A stretch of DNA of 17,715 bases from an uncultured Collinsella sp. (GCA_937982065.1 CALJMO010000061.1:1-17715); one strand, 5' to 3'; positions 6,270-14,458 are shown, numbered from the stretch's first letter. A program made the numbers and translations. Notes: generated from the letters alone by a model not told the origin.

Positions 6270-6339
6270 CCCACGACTGCCATGTGGGGACAGGGTGGAA
6301 ATGGCAGATTCTCTCGCCCTTTGAGACTTGGCAAATAAG

Positions 6340-6376
6340 AAGGCCGCCCATTTTTTGCGATGGGCGGCCTTTGTTT
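6340..6376. terminator. Bidirectional terminator between the Rrf2 and holin-like genes
   Basis: A perfect 12-bp stem (6340-6351 with 6360-6371, AAGGCCGCCCAT/ATGGGCGGCCTT) with an 8-nt loop is followed by TTGTTTT on the plus strand. The opposite side is followed by CTTATTT on the minus strand. It lies between two convergent genes (stops at 6269 and 6413) and can serve both. Confidence 0.85.
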
Positions 6377-6412
6377 TGGGCTGTTGAGACGGGCGCGGCC
6401 GGAATGGCCGTT

Positions 6413-6778
6413 TTAGCCCTCAGCGATGCTGTCGAGGATGCTGCGCATGATGGATACCAGGATGCTGCCCATAAAGGCCGATCCAAAGCTGGCGATGGAG
6501 ATGCCCGCGCCCAGCAGATTGACCGACAGGTAGCTGGCCAGCTCGAGCATAAAGCTGTTGACTACGAGCTGAAAAATACCAAGCGTGATAATAGTGAGCG
6601 GCAGCGAGATGACCGTCAGGAACGGTTTGACGAGCGAGTCGACGATGTTCAGGAACAGTCCCACAAAGGCGAAACAGACCCAGGCCTCGGCAAAACCGAA
6701 GGGCTGGATGCCGGGAACGAGGAGCGTGGCGATCGCGATAGCGATCGAGGTGAAGAGCCAGTTAAGCATAAAGCGCAT
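6413..6778 (-). CDS. Small four-helix membrane protein, phage holin family 4 (YvlD-like)
   Basis: The 121-aa product is almost entirely hydrophobic, with four membrane segments at roughly residues 5-23, 30-48, 53-84 and 92-115. The pattern LVPGI near the start, then FVGLFLNIVDSLVKPFL and ISLPLTIITLGIFQLVVN, is typical of the Pfam Phage_holin_4_2 family, which includes B. subtilis YvlD. Despite the name, members are usually ordinary chromosomal inner-membrane proteins of unknown function, sometimes linked to envelope stress. No phage genes are nearby, so a lysis role is unlikely. The minus strand has AAGAAAGGA about 8 nt before ATG 6778. Its end is shared with the 6340-6376 terminator. Confidence 0.85.
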   Translation of the reverse strand: MRFMLNWLFTSIAIAIATLLVPGIQPFGFAEAWVCFAFVGLFLNIVDSLVKPFLTVISLPLTIITLGIFQLVVNSFMLELASYLSVNLLGAGISIASFGSAFMGSILVSIMRSILDSIAEG

Positions 6779-7002
6779 GGCGTGAATCCTTTCTTGCGCC
6801 GGGGTTGCTGGCGTCGCGTGAAGCGGCTTGCGGCGGCGACTTGGATGGTTGCGCGGGCGCGCCGCGGTGTTTGGGCGCCCATTGTCTCAAATATTCGTGG
6901 AGCTTACGTGCGCATTCGGTTTCTAAACGGCGTTCGTCCTGAAAAACGTGCCGCTGGCAGAGAGTCTTGTCGCTTTAGTTTGGTGGTGTGCTACACTGCT
7001 AC
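6779..7002. other. Intergenic region between the divergent holin-like and YerC-like genes
   Basis: Only promoters are expected here. GC-rich, low-complexity sequence lies at 6820-6880 (GCGGCGGCG and GCGCGGGCGCGCC blocks). For the minus-strand gene no convincing promoter was found beyond a weak GACAAT near 6883. For the plus strand see the candidate at 6967-6997. No open frame here looks coding. Confidence 0.4.
6967..6997 (+). promoter_or_regulatory. Candidate promoter of the YerC-like gene
   Basis: TTGTCG (6967-6972) and TACACT (6992-6997) are separated by 19 bp, longer than optimal. The position would make a leader of about 100 nt that includes three small hairpins and a 16-codon ORF. Confidence 0.35.
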
Positions 7003-7055
7003 GGGCAAATAGCCCATGCATAGTTTTATTGCATAGAACGGGCGAACGATGCCCG
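7003..7055 (+). promoter_or_regulatory. Three tandem small hairpins in the YerC-like gene leader
   Basis: GGGC/GCCC (7003-7006 with 7012-7015), ATGCA/TGCAT (7016-7020 with 7030-7034) and CGGGC/GCCCG (7039-7043 with 7051-7055) follow one another. The third puts the start codon of the leader ORF (7049) at the loop-stem border. No T-tract follows, so termination is not suggested; translational control is possible. Each stem is short and could arise by chance. Confidence 0.35.
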
Positions 7056-7099
7056 ATGTCAGTATCAACTTCGATGCCTTATGGCGGGTTTGGCGGTGA
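7049..7099 (+). CDS. Possible 16-codon leader peptide with two Trp codons
   Basis: ATG 7049 opens a 16-codon frame, MPDVSINFDALWRVWR, ending at TGA 7097-7099. That is three bases before the ATG of the TrpR-like gene and in the same frame. Trp codons lie at 7082-7084 and 7091-7093. The downstream gene has a poorly spaced ribosome site (GGTGAT only two bases before ATG), so re-initiation after this leader would explain its translation. The leader's own ribosome site (ACGGGCGAACG) is weak. TGG is common in G-rich DNA, so chance is a real alternative. Confidence 0.3.
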   Translation: MPDVSINFDALWRVWR

Positions 7100-7102
7100 T
7101 CG

Positions 7103-7402
7103 ATGAATATCGAGAACATGTTTGACAAGCCTGATGTCAAGCAGCTGGTCCACGCATTTAGTCTTTTGGACGACGAGAAGGATATCCAAGCGTTTTTGAC
7201 CGATATCTGCACGCCGCGCGAGATTTGCGATCTATCGCAGCGTTTGCAGGTCGCGCGTTACCTGGACGAGGGCGAGCCCTATGTCGAGGTTCAGGCGCGT
7301 ACCGGCGCTTCGTCCACCACGGTGAGCCGTGTGTCCAAGGCACTTAATGGCGAGTACGGCGGCTATCGCAAGATCCTCATCAAACTGGAGGATGGCGAGT
7401 AG
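7103..7402 (+). CDS. YerC/YecD family TrpR-related protein
   Basis: This is a 99-aa helical regulator of the TrpR superfamily. The N-terminus (FDKPDVKQLVHAFSLLDDEK) and the pattern DICTPREICDLSQRLQVARYL, then GASSTTVSRVSKAL (residues 68-81, the recognition helix-turn-helix), match the YerC/YecD group. TrpR itself binds operators only with bound tryptophan; the ligand and targets of YerC-type proteins are poorly known. ATG 7103 fits the family start (compare B. subtilis YerC) even though its Shine-Dalgarno spacing is short. A 16-codon ORF with two Trp codons ends three bases upstream. The gene stands alone, with a terminator at 7428-7454. Confidence 0.9.
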   Translation: MNIENMFDKPDVKQLVHAFSLLDDEKDIQAFLTDICTPREICDLSQRLQVARYLDEGEPYVEVQARTGASSTTVSRVSKALNGEYGGYRKILIKLEDGE

Positions 7403-7427
7403 GCCAGCGGCAACAAACGAATTGCGC

Positions 7428-7454
7428 AAAACCGCTCCTCCGGGAGCGGTTTTT
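7428..7454 (+). terminator. Intrinsic terminator after the YerC-like gene
   Basis: An 8-bp core stem (7431-7438 with 7443-7450, ACCGCTCC/GGAGCGGT) with a four-base loop is flanked by A's on the left and a run of five T's at 7450-7454. The 130 bp from here to 7587 show no clear promoter for the next gene; TAGGAT at 7542 is a weak -10 candidate. Confidence 0.92.
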
Positions 7455-7587
7455 ATATGCCCGCAATCGGCTGGTGCGTTGGAGTCAGGTTGCTTTGCGC
7501 CAAAACATGGGGCTGAGGTAGCAATGTGTCTGCGTGGGCGGGTAGGATGGATGAAATGATTATTGCGAACAGTTTGAGCGGAGGACC

Positions 7588-10500
7588 ATGCCTGTTCGAA
7601 TCTATACCACCAATGCCGGCACGGATTTGAGCGATGCCGAGGCGGCGCTGCTGAGCGACCTTGTTGCCCGCCATGGACGTGCCGTTTTGCTGGCGCCTAC
7701 GTTTGCCGAGCTCGATCTGTGCCGTCACGATGCCGCTGCGTCCGGCGCTTCCCTGGGTGTTGACTACAAGACCCCTTCGTCGTGGCTCCGTTCGTTGTGG
7801 GAGCTTTTGGGCGATGGCCGCGGCTTTGTGGACAACCTGCAGCGCCAGATGCTGTTTTCGGACATGGTAGCGCGTCTCGACGACGCCGACCTGCAGCCGC
7901 TTTCGCGCAGCCAGGGCACGGTGCGTATGCTCGCGCGTATGTCCCGCGATGTGCTGCCGGGTGTGGCGGGGACGACGGCCGAGCGATGCCGTGGCAACAA
8001 TTGCCAGCCTGAGCCAAAAAGCGATGCCGAGGCTCGTGTGTTCGAGCTTTTGCGCGCCTACGCGGGCGGTTTGGACCGTCGAGAAATGGTCGAGCCCTGC
8101 GAGGCAGCTGGCATTATGGCCGGCGCCCTGGCCGATAACCTGCCGGCGTGCACCCGCGCCGTATGCGTGCGCGGTATCACGTCGTTTACGCACGGCCTGC
8201 TCGAGCTGCTGTCTGCCGTGGCGAACAATGGGGGAGAGGTCGTCGTGCTGCTTGCCCGCGAGCAGGCGGCGATGCGCGAGGAGCTTGCTGCCGCCCTTGA
8301 TGTCCGTGGCGTGCTGTTTGAGGTCGCGTCGCTGGGGGAGGACGCCGCTGCGCCCCAGACTGCCTCCAAGTCCGCCGCACAGCCCACCTTTGTAGAGGTT
8401 GCCGGCCCTCACGCCCGCGCCCACGCCTATGTGAATGCAATCGATGAGCTGGTAAAAACGTGTGAGGACGCCGCGGTCGACGGCGGTGTCACGGCGTCCG
8501 CGGACCCCGTGCGCGTGCTCGTGGTGTCTGCCCGGGCTCCCCAGCTGTTCGGTGAACTCGCTGCCCGTTTGGCGGCGCGTCATATTGCGGCCGAGACAAC
8601 CGAGTTCACGGCGTTTTCCCAATCCATCGCGGGCAGGCAGTTCTCGGCGCTCGCCAATCTGATTGAGCGCATGAAGGCCGCCGACGAGGGCACCGCCTCC
8701 AAGACCGAGTGGTGGCCCGCGCCGGAGCTTACCGACTGGATTTACAGTCCGCTTTCGGGTGCCGATGCTGCCAGCGCGCGCACCTTCGACAAGAACATGC
8801 GCCTGTCGCGCGGCAAGACCACCACGGCCGTCAAAAGCCTGCTGCAGAGCGTGCAGGGCCAGGTCAGGGGCACGCGCAAGGCCGCCAGTGATGATAACTG
8901 GTTTAAGAACGTGCCGTGCGTGGTTTCGGACGTGTTCCAAGCGCTGTGGCGCGACAAACCCGTGACGGCGCTCAAGGCAATGCTCGCCGTTGCCGAGGCG
9001 TTGCCCGATCGCGCCCTTGGAGGCCTTGACGGTCAGGCTCGTCGCCAGGCGGAGACCGCCCTACTGCGACATGACATCGACATCCTTATGAACGACGCCC
9101 GCGCGCTCGACGTGTCGCAGGCGGCGACCGTGCCCGTGCTCGACGGCGTTCGCACCAAGGTGGACAAGCGCAGCACCGCATACGATTACGAGACCTACGA
9201 GGTCGACCGTGCGCCGCGCGCCCAGGTGCGCTTTGCGTCGCTTGCCGATGCGGCAGCCCTGCGCCCCGCCAGCTACGATGCCGTGCTGTTTGCCGACGTC
9301 GACCTGGACAGTTATCCGCTCTCACATGAGGAGGGCCCGCTGGCCACGCTGACGGCAGAGTTAGATCGCAGCGGCGTGACGCTTGAGCCTGCGGCCCTGC
9401 TGCGCGTGCGCTTTGGCCGCGCGATGCACGCGGCACGCGGTCCCGTTGTGCTCGCCCGCGTGACCCACGATCGCCAGGCGCGCGAGTGCTATCCGGCTGC
9501 CGTGTGGACCGAGTTGCGGGCACATGCCGAGGCCGCTGGCGCCGCCAAGGTTGCGTGCGTGGGCGAGGGCGGTATTGTCGCCGATTTTGATCCAGCGGCC
9601 GGCGAGGGCATCGAGTGTAGGCGAGTTGCGTGCGAGGCTCCTCAGCATTTGAGTGAGTCGGCTGTGCCGTACCTGGTCCTGCGTCGCCGCGATGGCGAGG
9701 GCGAGAACGCGCCGCTCGTGCCGCGTCTGACGTCCGCCTCGCAGATTGAGGCGTACTCGACGTGCCCGCTGTGCTGGTTCGTGTCGTATCGCGTGAAGCC
9801 CCAGTCCATCGATGCGGGCTTTGGCAACATGGAGAAGGGCAACTTTGTCCATGACGTGCTGGAGCACTTGCATGCGCGTCTTCCGCAGGAGGGCATGGAG
9901 CGCGTGACGCCCATGAACCTGCCGCGTGCGAAGGAGCTGCTGCACGAGGTCTTTGCCGAGACCCTGGCCGAGCACGCCGGCAAGCGCGGTACCGAGGGCC
10001 CGCTGGTGCCGCTCTCTCCAGTGGAGGAGCGCCAAGTGGCCGAGATTTTGCCGCAGCTGGAGGGTGTGCTTGCCTATGAAGCCGAGGCTCTGACTCCTTT
10101 TGCTCCGCGCTACCTGGAGTTTGCCTTTAACGACCTTAAAGTTGAGTATGCCGGTTGGCCGCTTGGCGGGCGCATCGACCGCGTGGATGTGGATGCCGAG
10201 AATCGCGCCGTGGTAATCGACTATAAGCATCGCACGGGCGTTGAGGAGTTTAAGCTCGCCGACCCTACGGTACGCGACGAGGAATCGGGCACGGCGCCCA
10301 TCGACGATCCGCGCTGGTTGCCGCCACATACCCAAACGCTCATCTACGCCCAGGCCATGCGCCGGGCGCTGAATTTGGACACCCGCGCGGCGCTCTACTT
10401 TTCGACCAAGGGCGGCAAGCCAGCGTTGCGCGGTGCCGCGAGCGCCGAGCTGCTTGAGAAAGAGCGCGGCGACGGTCGCATCCCGGGCCTTAAGAAGGGC

Positions 10501-10686
10501 TTTCCCGGTGAGGGGGGCAGCATGGACTTCGACGCCCTGCTCGATCGCGTGGAGGCCGGCATCGCCGAGCGCCTGCGCGAGCTCGAGACAGGCAACGTTG
10601 CCGCCGTCGATCCGACGTCGGCTCAGGCCGTGCATGCGCGCTGCTCGTATAACCACGAAGGAACGTTTGTAAGGAGGGACGTGTAG
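7588..10686 (+). CDS. addB: AddB/RexB-like helicase-nuclease subunit with C-terminal PD-(D/E)XK nuclease
   Basis: This 1032-aa protein is translated ahead of AddA and is likely the second subunit of the double-strand-break resection complex. The C-terminal RecB-type nuclease is clear: SASQIEAYSTCPLCWF (716-731), conserved His H755 (GNFVHDVLEH), acidic D864 in GGRIDRVDV, then D878 and K880 in VVIDYKHRTG. The N-terminal region has helicase-like length but no Walker A; AVLLAPTFAEL occupies that place. C726 matches the first iron-sulfur cysteine of AddB, yet only one late cysteine (C1019) is seen where AddB has three, so the cluster is probably altered or absent. ATG 7588 follows GCGGAGG. The stop is four bases before addA, whose ribosome site lies inside this gene. 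A generic PD-(D/E)XK nuclease label is the conservative alternative. Confidence 0.85.
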   Translation: MPVRIYTTNAGTDLSDAEAALLSDLVARHGRAVLLAPTFAELDLCRHDAAASGASLGVDYKTPSSWLRSLWELLGDGRGFVDNLQRQMLFSDMVARLDDADLQPLSRSQGTVRMLARMSRDVLPGVAGTTAERCRGNNCQPEPKSDAEARVFELLRAYAGGLDRREMVEPCEAAGIMAGALADNLPACTRAVCVRGITSFTHGLLELLSAVANNGGEVVVLLAREQAAMREELAAALDVRGVLFEVASLGEDAAAPQTASKSAAQPTFVEVAGPHARAHAYVNAIDELVKTCEDAAVDGGVTASADPVRVLVVSARAPQLFGELAARLAARHIAAETTEFTAFSQSIAGRQFSALANLIERMKAADEGTASKTEWWPAPELTDWIYSPLSGADAASARTFDKNMRLSRGKTTTAVKSLLQSVQGQVRGTRKAASDDNWFKNVPCVVSDVFQALWRDKPVTALKAMLAVAEALPDRALGGLDGQARRQAETALLRHDIDILMNDARALDVSQAATVPVLDGVRTKVDKRSTAYDYETYEVDRAPRAQVRFASLADAAALRPASYDAVLFADVDLDSYPLSHEEGPLATLTAELDRSGVTLEPAALLRVRFGRAMHAARGPVVLARVTHDRQARECYPAAVWTELRAHAEAAGAAKVACVGEGGIVADFDPAAGEGIECRRVACEAPQHLSESAVPYLVLRRRDGEGENAPLVPRLTSASQIEAYSTCPLCWFVSYRVKPQSIDAGFGNMEKGNFVHDVLEHLHARLPQEGMERVTPMNLPRAKELLHEVFAETLAEHAGKRGTEGPLVPLSPVEERQVAEILPQLEGVLAYEAEALTPFAPRYLEFAFNDLKVEYAGWPLGGRIDRVDVDAENRAVVIDYKHRTGVEEFKLADPTVRDEESGTAPIDDPRWLPPHTQTLIYAQAMRRALNLDTRAALYFSTKGGKPALRGAASAELLEKERGDGRIPGLKKGFPGEGGSMDFDALLDRVEAGIAERLRELETGNVAAVDPTSAQAVHARCSYNHEGTFVRRDV

Positions 10687-10689
10687 ACC

Positions 10690-13600
10690 ATGGATCTTTC
10701 GACTTTGATGCCGCAACAGCTGCAGATCGTCAAAACGCTCGACCGTCCGCTGTTTGTCTCGGCGGGCGCCGGTTCGGGCAAGACCTTTACCCTCACGCGC
10801 CGCATCGTCTACGCGCTCTCGCCCGAATCCGGTCCGTTCGTTGAGCATCTGGACCAGGTGCTCGCCATTACCTTTACCAAAGATGCCGCGGCCGAGATCC
10901 GCGACCGTGTGCGCCGCGCGCTTATCGAAGAGGGTATGGACGAAGAGGCCCTGACCGTCGACGACGCTTGGATCTCGACCATTCACGGCATGTGCTCGCG
11001 TATCCTGCGCGCGCACGCGCTGGAGCTGGGCATCGATCCCGAATTCACGGTGCTCACCGATACCGACGAGCTTATGGATCAGGCTGTCGAGCATGTGTTG
11101 GGGCGCGCAACGGCGCCCGATGCCGCGCCCGAGCTCGCCGCTTCGCTTAAGGACCTCTACGCCTGGTATCCCATGGCGGGCGAGGGCGGCCCCTTTGGCG
11201 CCGGCACCACCATCAAGGGCCTGGTGCGCGACCTGCTGGAGCTATCGAGCCAGCTGCCGGGCGGCATGGACGATGTGTGCGTGGCGCGCGGTCAGGCTGA
11301 CACCTCGGCGCTGGCCGACGCCTATCGCGCGGCGTTGGGTGCGAGCAAGGCCGCGACCGAGAAGGCACAAGTGGCACTCGACGCCATCGACGCGTTTGAG
11401 GCGAGTGGCAAAACCATGGAGGATGCGGCGCGACTCATGATGTCGTGCACCATGCCGCGTGCGAGCAAGGCATTCCCTAAGGAGCAGGTCGAGCTGCTCA
11501 AGGCCGAGGCCGCCGATGCGTTTATCAATATCGTGCTGGCTTGCGGTGGTCCCGCGCTCGATGCGCTGGTGGGGCTTGCCCGTGCTGTGGAGGCCGAGTA
11601 TCGCGCGCTCAAGGCCGGCCAGTCCGTCCTCGATAATAACGACCTGCTGCGCATGGCGTACGAGGCGCTGCGCGACTACCCGGCTATTCGAGCTGCCTAT
11701 GAGGGACGCTTTAAGATGGTCATGATCGACGAGTTCCAGGATACCGACCAGATGCAGGTCGATTTGATTCGCTATCTGACCGGCGCGGGGGAGCGTGCGC
11801 TGTGTACCGTGGGCGATGCGCAGCAGTCGATTTATCGTTTCCGCGGCGCCGAGGTCGAGGTCTTCCGCCGCCAGGAGCGCAAAGTGGGCTCCTCTGCTGC
11901 GCCCGAGACGGCTGTCGCATCCGATGTCCCTGCCGGCGAGCTCGTCAAGCTCGTGCGCAACTTCCGCAGCCACGACGAGGTGCTGCGTTACGTGGCACGC
12001 GTCTTCGACGGCGATGACGGCGGCCTGATGCAGGGCTTTTTGGATCTTGAGGCGAGCGACGGCCGCAAGGACACGCTGGTGGCGGACGCCTCGCGTCGCC
12101 AGGCCCTCTTTGTTGCCGGCGGCAGTACGCAGGAGCGCACACAGGCCAAGGCCCGTGCGATCGCCGAGCGCTTCCGCGCGCTTGTCGATGCCGGCCAGCC
12201 CCAGGGCGGCATGGTGCTGCTGCTGGGCCGCATGACCAATGCCGACGTCTATGCCCAGGCCTTCCGCGACCAGGGGCTCGACTGCGTGATCGCAGGCGGC
12301 TCGGTCTTTGCCCAAGCCGCCGAGGTGCAGACGGTGCGCGCCCTGGTGTGCGCGCTTGCCAATCCGGCCGATACGGCGCAGGGCCTTATGCCACTGCTCG
12401 CCTCGCCGATGTTTGCGCTCGGCGCCCAGGAGTTCCTGGCGCTGGCGACCAAGCTCGATAGCGAGACGGGGGAGACCTCGCGCCGGAATATCGACGCGGG
12501 CATCATGAGTGATTTCGACGTGCCGGGTTTGCGAGACTTGCCGCTCGTGACGCGCGCCCGCGAGGTGCTGCGGTATGCGCTTCGTCGCGTGGGCCGCGAT
12601 TCGTTCGCCGCCATCGCGCACGACGCGGTCAATGCCTCCGGCTGGTTCGTGCGCCTGGCGCAGCGTGGTCCCGAGGGCAAGGCCATTGCCGCCAACGTGC
12701 TCAAGGCGCTCGACGCCGTGGCCGAGGCGGAGGCCGAGTTCGGCAACTCGCCGCGTTCCATCGCGCTGGCCTTCGACCGCTTCTTGGCGGGCAAGGAGGC
12801 CCCGGGTGCCCTCAACGAGGAGGGTGACGGCGCGGTGCGCATCATGACCGTGCATGCGTCCAAGGGCCTGGAGTATCCGGTCGTAGCGGTTGCCGAGTGC
12901 TTTGGCGTGCGCAAATCGTCCAGTGCGGCACAGATGGGCCGCGTCGACGGTGGGGCGCAAGTCGTGGCGCTGCCGGCTCGTTTTGATGGCGTTAAGCTTG
13001 CCGACGGGACCTTCGTGAAGGGCGATGACGTCAAAAAGCAGTTTGAACACGCGTTTAAGGGCAAGGGCACGTCGCTGTGGTTGCCGCCGGAGCTCATGGA
13101 GGACGTCTGCGCGACGGGCTCTCCCGCCGAGGCATTTGCCCGCCTGCGCAACGACGACCTGCAGCTTTCGCTCGAGGAGCGGGCTCGTCTGCTTTATGTC
13201 GCCATGACGCGAGCGCGCGAGCTGGTCATTCTGGCGATGGATGCCGGCGTGAGCCGCGGCAAGGTGACGGCGCCGACCTTCGATGTCGAGACGGATCTGA
13301 CCTACGACGTGCTGCGCCGCATCCTGCCGACCGACAGTCTGGACATGCCGCAGCTCGATAGCGACCGTTTGGTGTTCGACAACTCTAAGCCGGGCGACTA
13401 CGAGCTCATCTCGCTGGCGGACTTTACGTTTGGCGAGCAGGCGTTTGAGGCCAACGCTTCGCTGGATGTCGAGGGCGGGCTTGTCCGTGCCGATGCGGAG
13501 CCGGAGGGTGCCGGTGCAGATGCCCGCGCTGCCGTTCCCGGTCCTGCCGACCCCGAGTCCGATGCGTTTGAGCTCGTGTATCCCCGGGCGGTGGGCGTGC

Positions 13601-14322
13601 GCATGGGCACCTGCCCGTATCCGGCGCGCGATTCGTACAGCTACTCGTCAATTGCCGCGGCGCTGCATGCCGAGTCCGAGGACCGTGCCGCCGAGGCGCA
13701 CGTGCCCATGGACGAGGCCGGCGATGATGCGGAGTCGGATGGCTCGGAGATGACGGATGCGGACGTGGCTGCTGTCGAGCCCGCCGGCAACCCCATGGCG
13801 CTGGGCTCGGCGTTCCATGCCGCCTGCCAGTGGCTGATCGAGATGGGTGCCGATGAGCTGCCCGCCGCGCGTGCCGATGCACTGGCGCGTCTGTGGCGCC
13901 TGACGCCGGAGCAGCGCGAGCGCTTCGACGTTGCCCTGGACCGCTGGCTCAAGTCGGCGGTCCGTGCCGAGCTGCTCGCCTGGCCCTGCGTTCGCGCCGA
14001 GGTGCCGTTCTTTTCGCTGGGCTGCGAGGACGAGGACATCGCTCGCTACGGTGCATATGCCGAGGGCGCCATCGACGCTTTGGCGACGAACCCGGCGGAT
14101 TCGTCATGCGCGCTGGTCATCGACTACAAGACGGGCGGCACGCCGGACGAGACGCCGGAACAGCTGCAGGAGAAGTACGCCCTGCAGGCGCGCGTCTATG
14201 CTGATGTTCTGCACAAGGCGGGCTTTGAGGCCGTGACCGTCAAGTTCGTCCGCGTGGAGCAGGCGAATCCAGCCATCTTCGTCGAACCCGCCGAACCTCA
14301 AGTAGTCACCTACAACCTCTAG
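10690..14322 (+). CDS. addA: AddA-type UvrD/Rep helicase-nuclease (ATP-dependent exonuclease subunit A)
   Basis: This 1210-aa SF1A helicase has a C-terminal nuclease and would be the motor of the AddAB complex, which resects double-strand breaks for recombination. Visible motifs: Walker A AGAGSGKT (25-32), Walker B DEFQDTD (347-353), GDAQQSIYRFRG (375-386), motif V TVHASKGLEYP (720-730) and motif VI RLLYVAMTRARE (833-844). The nuclease shows H1043 (GSAFH), D1129 (EGAIDAL), and D1145 and K1147 (VIDYKTGG). An acidic, Ala/Asp/Glu-rich linker occupies about residues 935-1030. ATG 10690 is preceded by AAGGAGGG (10671-10678) inside the upstream gene, so translation is probably coupled. RecB or PcrA are excluded by domain order, length and the AddB-like partner. 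Confidence 0.93.
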   Translation: MDLSTLMPQQLQIVKTLDRPLFVSAGAGSGKTFTLTRRIVYALSPESGPFVEHLDQVLAITFTKDAAAEIRDRVRRALIEEGMDEEALTVDDAWISTIHGMCSRILRAHALELGIDPEFTVLTDTDELMDQAVEHVLGRATAPDAAPELAASLKDLYAWYPMAGEGGPFGAGTTIKGLVRDLLELSSQLPGGMDDVCVARGQADTSALADAYRAALGASKAATEKAQVALDAIDAFEASGKTMEDAARLMMSCTMPRASKAFPKEQVELLKAEAADAFINIVLACGGPALDALVGLARAVEAEYRALKAGQSVLDNNDLLRMAYEALRDYPAIRAAYEGRFKMVMIDEFQDTDQMQVDLIRYLTGAGERALCTVGDAQQSIYRFRGAEVEVFRRQERKVGSSAAPETAVASDVPAGELVKLVRNFRSHDEVLRYVARVFDGDDGGLMQGFLDLEASDGRKDTLVADASRRQALFVAGGSTQERTQAKARAIAERFRALVDAGQPQGGMVLLLGRMTNADVYAQAFRDQGLDCVIAGGSVFAQAAEVQTVRALVCALANPADTAQGLMPLLASPMFALGAQEFLALATKLDSETGETSRRNIDAGIMSDFDVPGLRDLPLVTRAREVLRYALRRVGRDSFAAIAHDAVNASGWFVRLAQRGPEGKAIAANVLKALDAVAEAEAEFGNSPRSIALAFDRFLAGKEAPGALNEEGDGAVRIMTVHASKGLEYPVVAVAECFGVRKSSSAAQMGRVDGGAQVVALPARFDGVKLADGTFVKGDDVKKQFEHAFKGKGTSLWLPPELMEDVCATGSPAEAFARLRNDDLQLSLEERARLLYVAMTRARELVILAMDAGVSRGKVTAPTFDVETDLTYDVLRRILPTDSLDMPQLDSDRLVFDNSKPGDYELISLADFTFGEQAFEANASLDVEGGLVRADAEPEGAGADARAAVPGPADPESDAFELVYPRAVGVRMGTCPYPARDSYSYSSIAAALHAESEDRAAEAHVPMDEAGDDAESDGSEMTDADVAAVEPAGNPMALGSAFHAACQWLIEMGADELPAARADALARLWRLTPEQRERFDVALDRWLKSAVRAELLAWPCVRAEVPFFSLGCEDEDIARYGAYAEGAIDALATNPADSSCALVIDYKTGGTPDETPEQLQEKYALQARVYADVLHKAGFEAVTVKFVRVEQANPAIFVEPAEPQVVTYNL

Positions 14323-14334
14323 CCCTCAGATAAC

Positions 14335-14397
14335 TTGCGGTGGAATACGGACTGTTTTGGCCAAAAAAGCCGCCAAACAGTCCGTATTTCACCGCAA
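14335..14397. repeat. 63-bp near-perfect hairpin repeat after addA
   Basis: Positions 14335-14357 pair with 14375-14397 over 23 bp (one G-U if RNA). After a one-base bulge (T14358) three more pairs follow (14359-14361 with 14372-14374), closing a loop that contains AAAAAA. The stem reads TTGCGGTG-AATACGGACTGTTT. It starts 13 bp after the addA stop. It lacks a proper 3' T-tract, so it may be a dispersed repeat or a bidirectional terminator. Confidence 0.85.
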
Positions 14398-14419
14398 CGC
14401 ATGGGAGAGCCTGGGACGG

Positions 14420-14425
14420 TACAAT
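14420..14425 (+). promoter_or_regulatory. Candidate -10 element of the DUF3284 gene
   Basis: TACAAT lies 33 bp before the start codon. No strong -35 is visible; the expected place falls next to the end of the 14335-14397 hairpin, which may influence this promoter. Confidence 0.4.
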
Positions 14426-14458
14426 GGCTCGAACGGTTCAAACGAATAAGGAGCCATC

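Noticed and set aside
6413..6778. Prophage lysis cassette suggested by the holin-family protein
   Set aside because: No endolysin, integrase or other phage gene is nearby, and this family is mostly chromosomal.
6155..7012. 285-codon plus-strand ORF over the Rrf2 end and the holin-like gene
   Set aside because: It crosses a strong terminator and is antisense to the membrane-protein gene; it shows no domain.
7453..8940. 495-codon minus-strand ORF opposite addB
   Set aside because: Arg/His/Gly-rich shadow typical of high-GC antisense frames; the plus strand encodes a clear nuclease subunit.
9361..11094. 577-codon minus-strand ORF opposite the addB/addA junction
   Set aside because: It spans two real genes on the opposite strand and has no ribosome site or motif.
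11242..13050. 602-codon minus-strand ORF opposite addA
   Set aside because: Shadow frame of the helicase gene with His/Arg/Leu-rich composition and no family signature.
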